From: an uncultured Collinsella sp.
GTDB taxonomy: Bacteria; Actinomycetota; Coriobacteriia; Coriobacteriales; Coriobacteriaceae
Assembly: GCA_900544425.1 (NCBI GenBank)
Contig: UQUX01000077.1
Span: 1-8,497 of the forward strand
DNA: 8,497 bases
Reading direction: 5' to 3'
Below are positions 6,402 through 8,497 of this stretch, in pieces; positions within the stretch are counted from its first letter, which is position 1; each line of letters opens with the position of its first letter. A program made the position numbers and the translations under genes. The notes beneath the pieces were generated by a model. It had not been told where the DNA came from and did not search any database. It saw only the letters and a program-made list of their open reading frames with translations.

Positions 6402-7820
6402 ATGGCTGATTCCCAGACTGCAACCTCCGCGCCCGAGTTTAAGAGCGCCCACTTTATCGGTATCGGCGGCGCCGGCATGAGCGGCATCGCCCTCGTTCTG
6501 CACGAGCGCGGTTATGCCGTTACCGGCTCCGACCTTAAGACGTCACGTTATATCCGCCAGCTTACCCGCGCTGGTGTGAAGGTGCATGTGGGCCATGAGG
6601 CCGCCACGATCGACGAGGTCAAGCCCGACGTGGTTGTTGTCTCCACCGCTATTCCGGAGTCTAACCCTGAACTCGTGCGCGCTCGCGAGCTTGGTATTCC
6701 CGTGTGGCCCCGTGCCAAGATGCTCTCTGCTTTGGGCCACGGCTACACCACCGTCGCTGTTGCCGGCACGCATGGCAAGACCACCACGTCTTCGATGTGC
6801 GCCACCATGCTCGACCGCATGGGTCTGGATCCGAGCTTCCTGATCGGTGGCATCGTCGAGGGCTATGACACGAACGGCAAGAACGGCTCGGGCGACTACT
6901 TTGTCGCCGAGGCCGACGAGTCCGACAGCTCCTTCCTGTTCCTGAACCCCAACGTGGTCATTGTGACCAACGTCGAGGCCGACCACCTCGATCACTACTC
7001 GGGTATCGAGGAGATCGAGGCGACTTTCGCCAAATTCATGAGCCTGGTGGGCGAGGACGGCACCGTCATCGTCTGCGGTGAGGACCCGCATCTGGTCGAG
7101 CTCGCCAAGTCGACGGGCCGTCACGTGCTTTCCTACGGCTTTGCCGAGAGCAACGACATCGTCTGCATGCACCCGGATGTCAAGGGCATCCAGAGCGACT
7201 TTATCGTTCGCTTTGAGGACGGCACTGAGCACGCTGTGGAGATCAAGAGCAATCCCGGTCGCCACAACATGCTCAACGCCACGGCGGTGCTCACCGTCGC
7301 CCATGTCCTGGGCCTTGACATCGACGCCGCCGCCAAGGCGCTCTCGAGCTTTGAGGGCGTCCGCCGTCGCTTTACCCACGTGGGCGATATCGATGGCATC
7401 ACCGTGGTCGATGATTACGGCCATCACCCCACCGAGATCAAGGCGACGCTTGCTGCCGCTTCGTCGCTGGGCTACAAGCACGTCGACGTCGTGTTCCAGC
7501 CGCATCGCTATTCGCGCCTGCAGGCCCTGTGCGACGACTTTGCCGATGCATTTGCCAATGCCGATAAACTGCTGCTGATTGATGTGTTCTCGGCTGGCGA
7601 GATGCCCATTCCGGGTGTCACCTCTAAGATGCTCGCCGATACCGTGCGCGCCAAGCATCCTGGCAAGGAGGTCGTGTACTGCTCCAGCCGTCTTGAGCTC
7701 AATCAGGAGCTCGAGCAGATGGTGGGCGAGGGCGACCTGCTGCTCACAATGGGTGCCGGTGACGTTACGACCGTCGGTCCCGAGTTTATCGAGTATCTGA
7801 CTGCCAAGAAAGACGCTTAA
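6402..7820 (+). CDS. murC: UDP-N-acetylmuramate--L-alanine ligase MurC
   Basis: Cytoplasmic Mur ligase that adds the first amino acid, L-alanine, to UDP-MurNAc with ATP. It has 472 residues, normal for MurC. The N-terminal nucleotide-sugar domain has HFIGIGGAGMSGIA (17-30), diagnostic of MurC. The P-loop is VAGTHGKTTTSS (120-131, Lys126). AEADESDSSFL, TNVEADHLDHY with the conserved His, and NPGRHNMLNATAV follow. Domain 3 has GVRRRFTHVG with the ligase Arg, DDYGHHPTEI (337-346), FQPHRYSR, FSAGEMPIPGV and LLTMGAGDVTTVGPEF. There is no fusion to Ddl or any other domain, and no key residue is missing. The short first 14 residues are polar and variable. murB starts 5 bp after the stop, so the two are coupled. 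The codons strongly avoid CTA, TTA and TCA, which explains a long empty open frame on the opposite strand. Confidence 0.97.
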   Translation: MADSQTATSAPEFKSAHFIGIGGAGMSGIALVLHERGYAVTGSDLKTSRYIRQLTRAGVKVHVGHEAATIDEVKPDVVVVSTAIPESNPELVRARELGIPVWPRAKMLSALGHGYTTVAVAGTHGKTTTSSMCATMLDRMGLDPSFLIGGIVEGYDTNGKNGSGDYFVAEADESDSSFLFLNPNVVIVTNVEADHLDHYSGIEEIEATFAKFMSLVGEDGTVIVCGEDPHLVELAKSTGRHVLSYGFAESNDIVCMHPDVKGIQSDFIVRFEDGTEHAVEIKSNPGRHNMLNATAVLTVAHVLGLDIDAAAKALSSFEGVRRRFTHVGDIDGITVVDDYGHHPTEIKATLAAASSLGYKHVDVVFQPHRYSRLQALCDDFADAFANADKLLLIDVFSAGEMPIPGVTSKMLADTVRAKHPGKEVVYCSSRLELNQELEQMVGEGDLLLTMGAGDVTTVGPEFIEYLTAKKDA

Positions 7821-7825
7821 GTCTA

Positions 7826-8497
7826 ATGGGTCTGTTTAACGCCGTCATGGCGCTCTCGGGCATGATCGACACGGATGTGATCGAGGACGAGCGCCTTGCG
7901 CGTCATACGAGCTATCGTATCGGCGGCAAGGCCGACCTCTTTGTGACGTGCCATAGCTATCATGCCCTCCGCCGCGCCGTGGCGGTGCTCGATCGCGAGC
8001 AGGTGCCGTGGGTCATCATCGGCAAGGGCTCCAATCTGCTGGTTGCCGATGGCGGTTATCGCGGTGCCGTCATTTCGCTCGGACGTGAGTTTCAGCGCAC
8101 GGTTGTTGCCGATGACGGTTGTACGCTGACGGTCGGTGCGGGCGTGATGTTTGCGCGCCTGGTCAACGATGCCCTGTCGCGTAGCCTCTCGGGCCTTGAG
8201 TTTGCCGTTGGCATCCCTGGCTCGGTTGGCGGTGCGATATCTATGAATGCAGGCACACGGACCGAGTGGATTGGCTCGCTGGTTGAGGATGTCGTAACGT
8301 TTGACCCGGCATCCGGTATCAAGCATTATGCGGGGTCCGAGATCACTTGGGGCTACCGCGAATGTAGCCTTCCCCGCAATGAGATCATCCTCGAGTGCGT
8401 GCTCAAGCTTAAACCGGCGCCCAAGGCCGACATTCGCGAGCGCATGGAACGGTACCTGACGAGGCGCAAGCGTACGCAGCCCATGGGTCGCGCATCC
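7826..8497 (+). CDS. murB: UDP-N-acetylenolpyruvoylglucosamine reductase MurB, 3'-truncated by the window edge
   Basis: FAD- and NADPH-dependent cytoplasmic enzyme that reduces UDP-GlcNAc-enolpyruvate to UDP-MurNAc, the substrate of MurC. From ATG 7826, 224 codons are visible and the frame is open to the right edge. About 75-100 C-terminal residues, including the catalytic Glu, should lie outside. Seen are HTSYRIGGKADLFV (27-40), the FAD-binding IGKGSNLLVADGGYRG, GLEFAVGIPGSVGGAISMNAG, and WGYRECSLP followed by IILECVLKL. The last visible part, RRKRTQPMGRAS, is the usual lead into a GS.FkNP motif. The YR.S motif that carries the catalytic proton-donor Ser reads Y-R-E-C, placing Cys180 at that position, with Ser181 next to it. 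There is no clear Shine-Dalgarno sequence, so translation probably continues from murC 5 bp upstream. ATGs at 7847 and 7862 are alternative starts. Being placed next to murC is normal for Gram-positive dcw clusters. Confidence 0.94.
   Translation, partial: MGLFNAVMALSGMIDTDVIEDERLARHTSYRIGGKADLFVTCHSYHALRRAVAVLDREQVPWVIIGKGSNLLVADGGYRGAVISLGREFQRTVVADDGCTLTVGAGVMFARLVNDALSRSLSGLEFAVGIPGSVGGAISMNAGTRTEWIGSLVEDVVTFDPASGIKHYAGSEITWGYRECSLPRNEIILECVLKLKPAPKADIRERMERYLTRRKRTQPMGRAS

Noticed and set aside
6543..7658. 371-codon open frame on the - strand opposite murC
   Set aside because: Its translation is low-complexity (His, Gly, Asp, Val rich) with no recognisable domain. It exists because murC avoids CTA, TTA and TCA codons, so no antisense stops arise. 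It is a shadow of a certain gene.
1..8497. Search for a novel system: mobile elements, CRISPR, toxin-antitoxin, defence genes, RNA genes
   Set aside because: The whole window is filled by seven recognisable dcw genes with small gaps, and nothing unexplained of gene size remains on either strand.

Overview
This window is a contiguous stretch of a division and cell-wall (dcw) gene cluster, all on the + strand: murF (5' end missing), mraY, murD, ftsW, murG, murC and murB (3' end missing). Every gene was identified from family motifs read in the translation. The gene order is the classical dcw order. By inference, murE lies just upstream and ftsQ/ftsZ-type division genes lie downstream, outside the window.

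The DNA is GC-rich (roughly 60% by eye), with strong codon bias that leaves long meaningless open frames on the opposite strand. Together with protein features such as the RSLGL segment of MraY and GGSLGA in MurG, this suggests a high-GC Gram-positive. My best guess is a Coriobacteriia member such as Collinsella. That placement rests on impression, not on a search.

Layout: 1-1333 murF; 1337-2356 mraY; 2366-3772 murD; 3782-5125 ftsW (start debatable); 63-bp gap; 5189-6304 murG; 97-bp gap; 6402-7820 murC; 5-bp gap; 7826-8497 murB. The first four genes are packed with gaps of 3-9 bp and are probably one transcript. The only breathing spaces are before murG, where a consensus TATAAT and an imperfect hairpin are found, and before murC, where no convincing signal was found.

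Together the genes cover most of lipid II synthesis plus the septal polymerase. MurB makes UDP-MurNAc. MurC adds L-Ala and MurD adds D-Glu. MurF adds D-Ala-D-Ala after MurE has acted. MraY moves the phospho-MurNAc-pentapeptide to undecaprenyl phosphate. MurG adds GlcNAc to give lipid II, and FtsW polymerises lipid II at the septum.

I see no mobile element, CRISPR array, RNA gene, phage gene or unknown system. What deserves a second look is inside the ordinary genes: a Ser replacing the normally conserved Lys of the MraY DDxxK motif, a Cys at the expected catalytic Ser position of MurB, an altered DSR-type motif in MurF, extra basic tails on FtsW, and a possible internal promoter/leader for murG.
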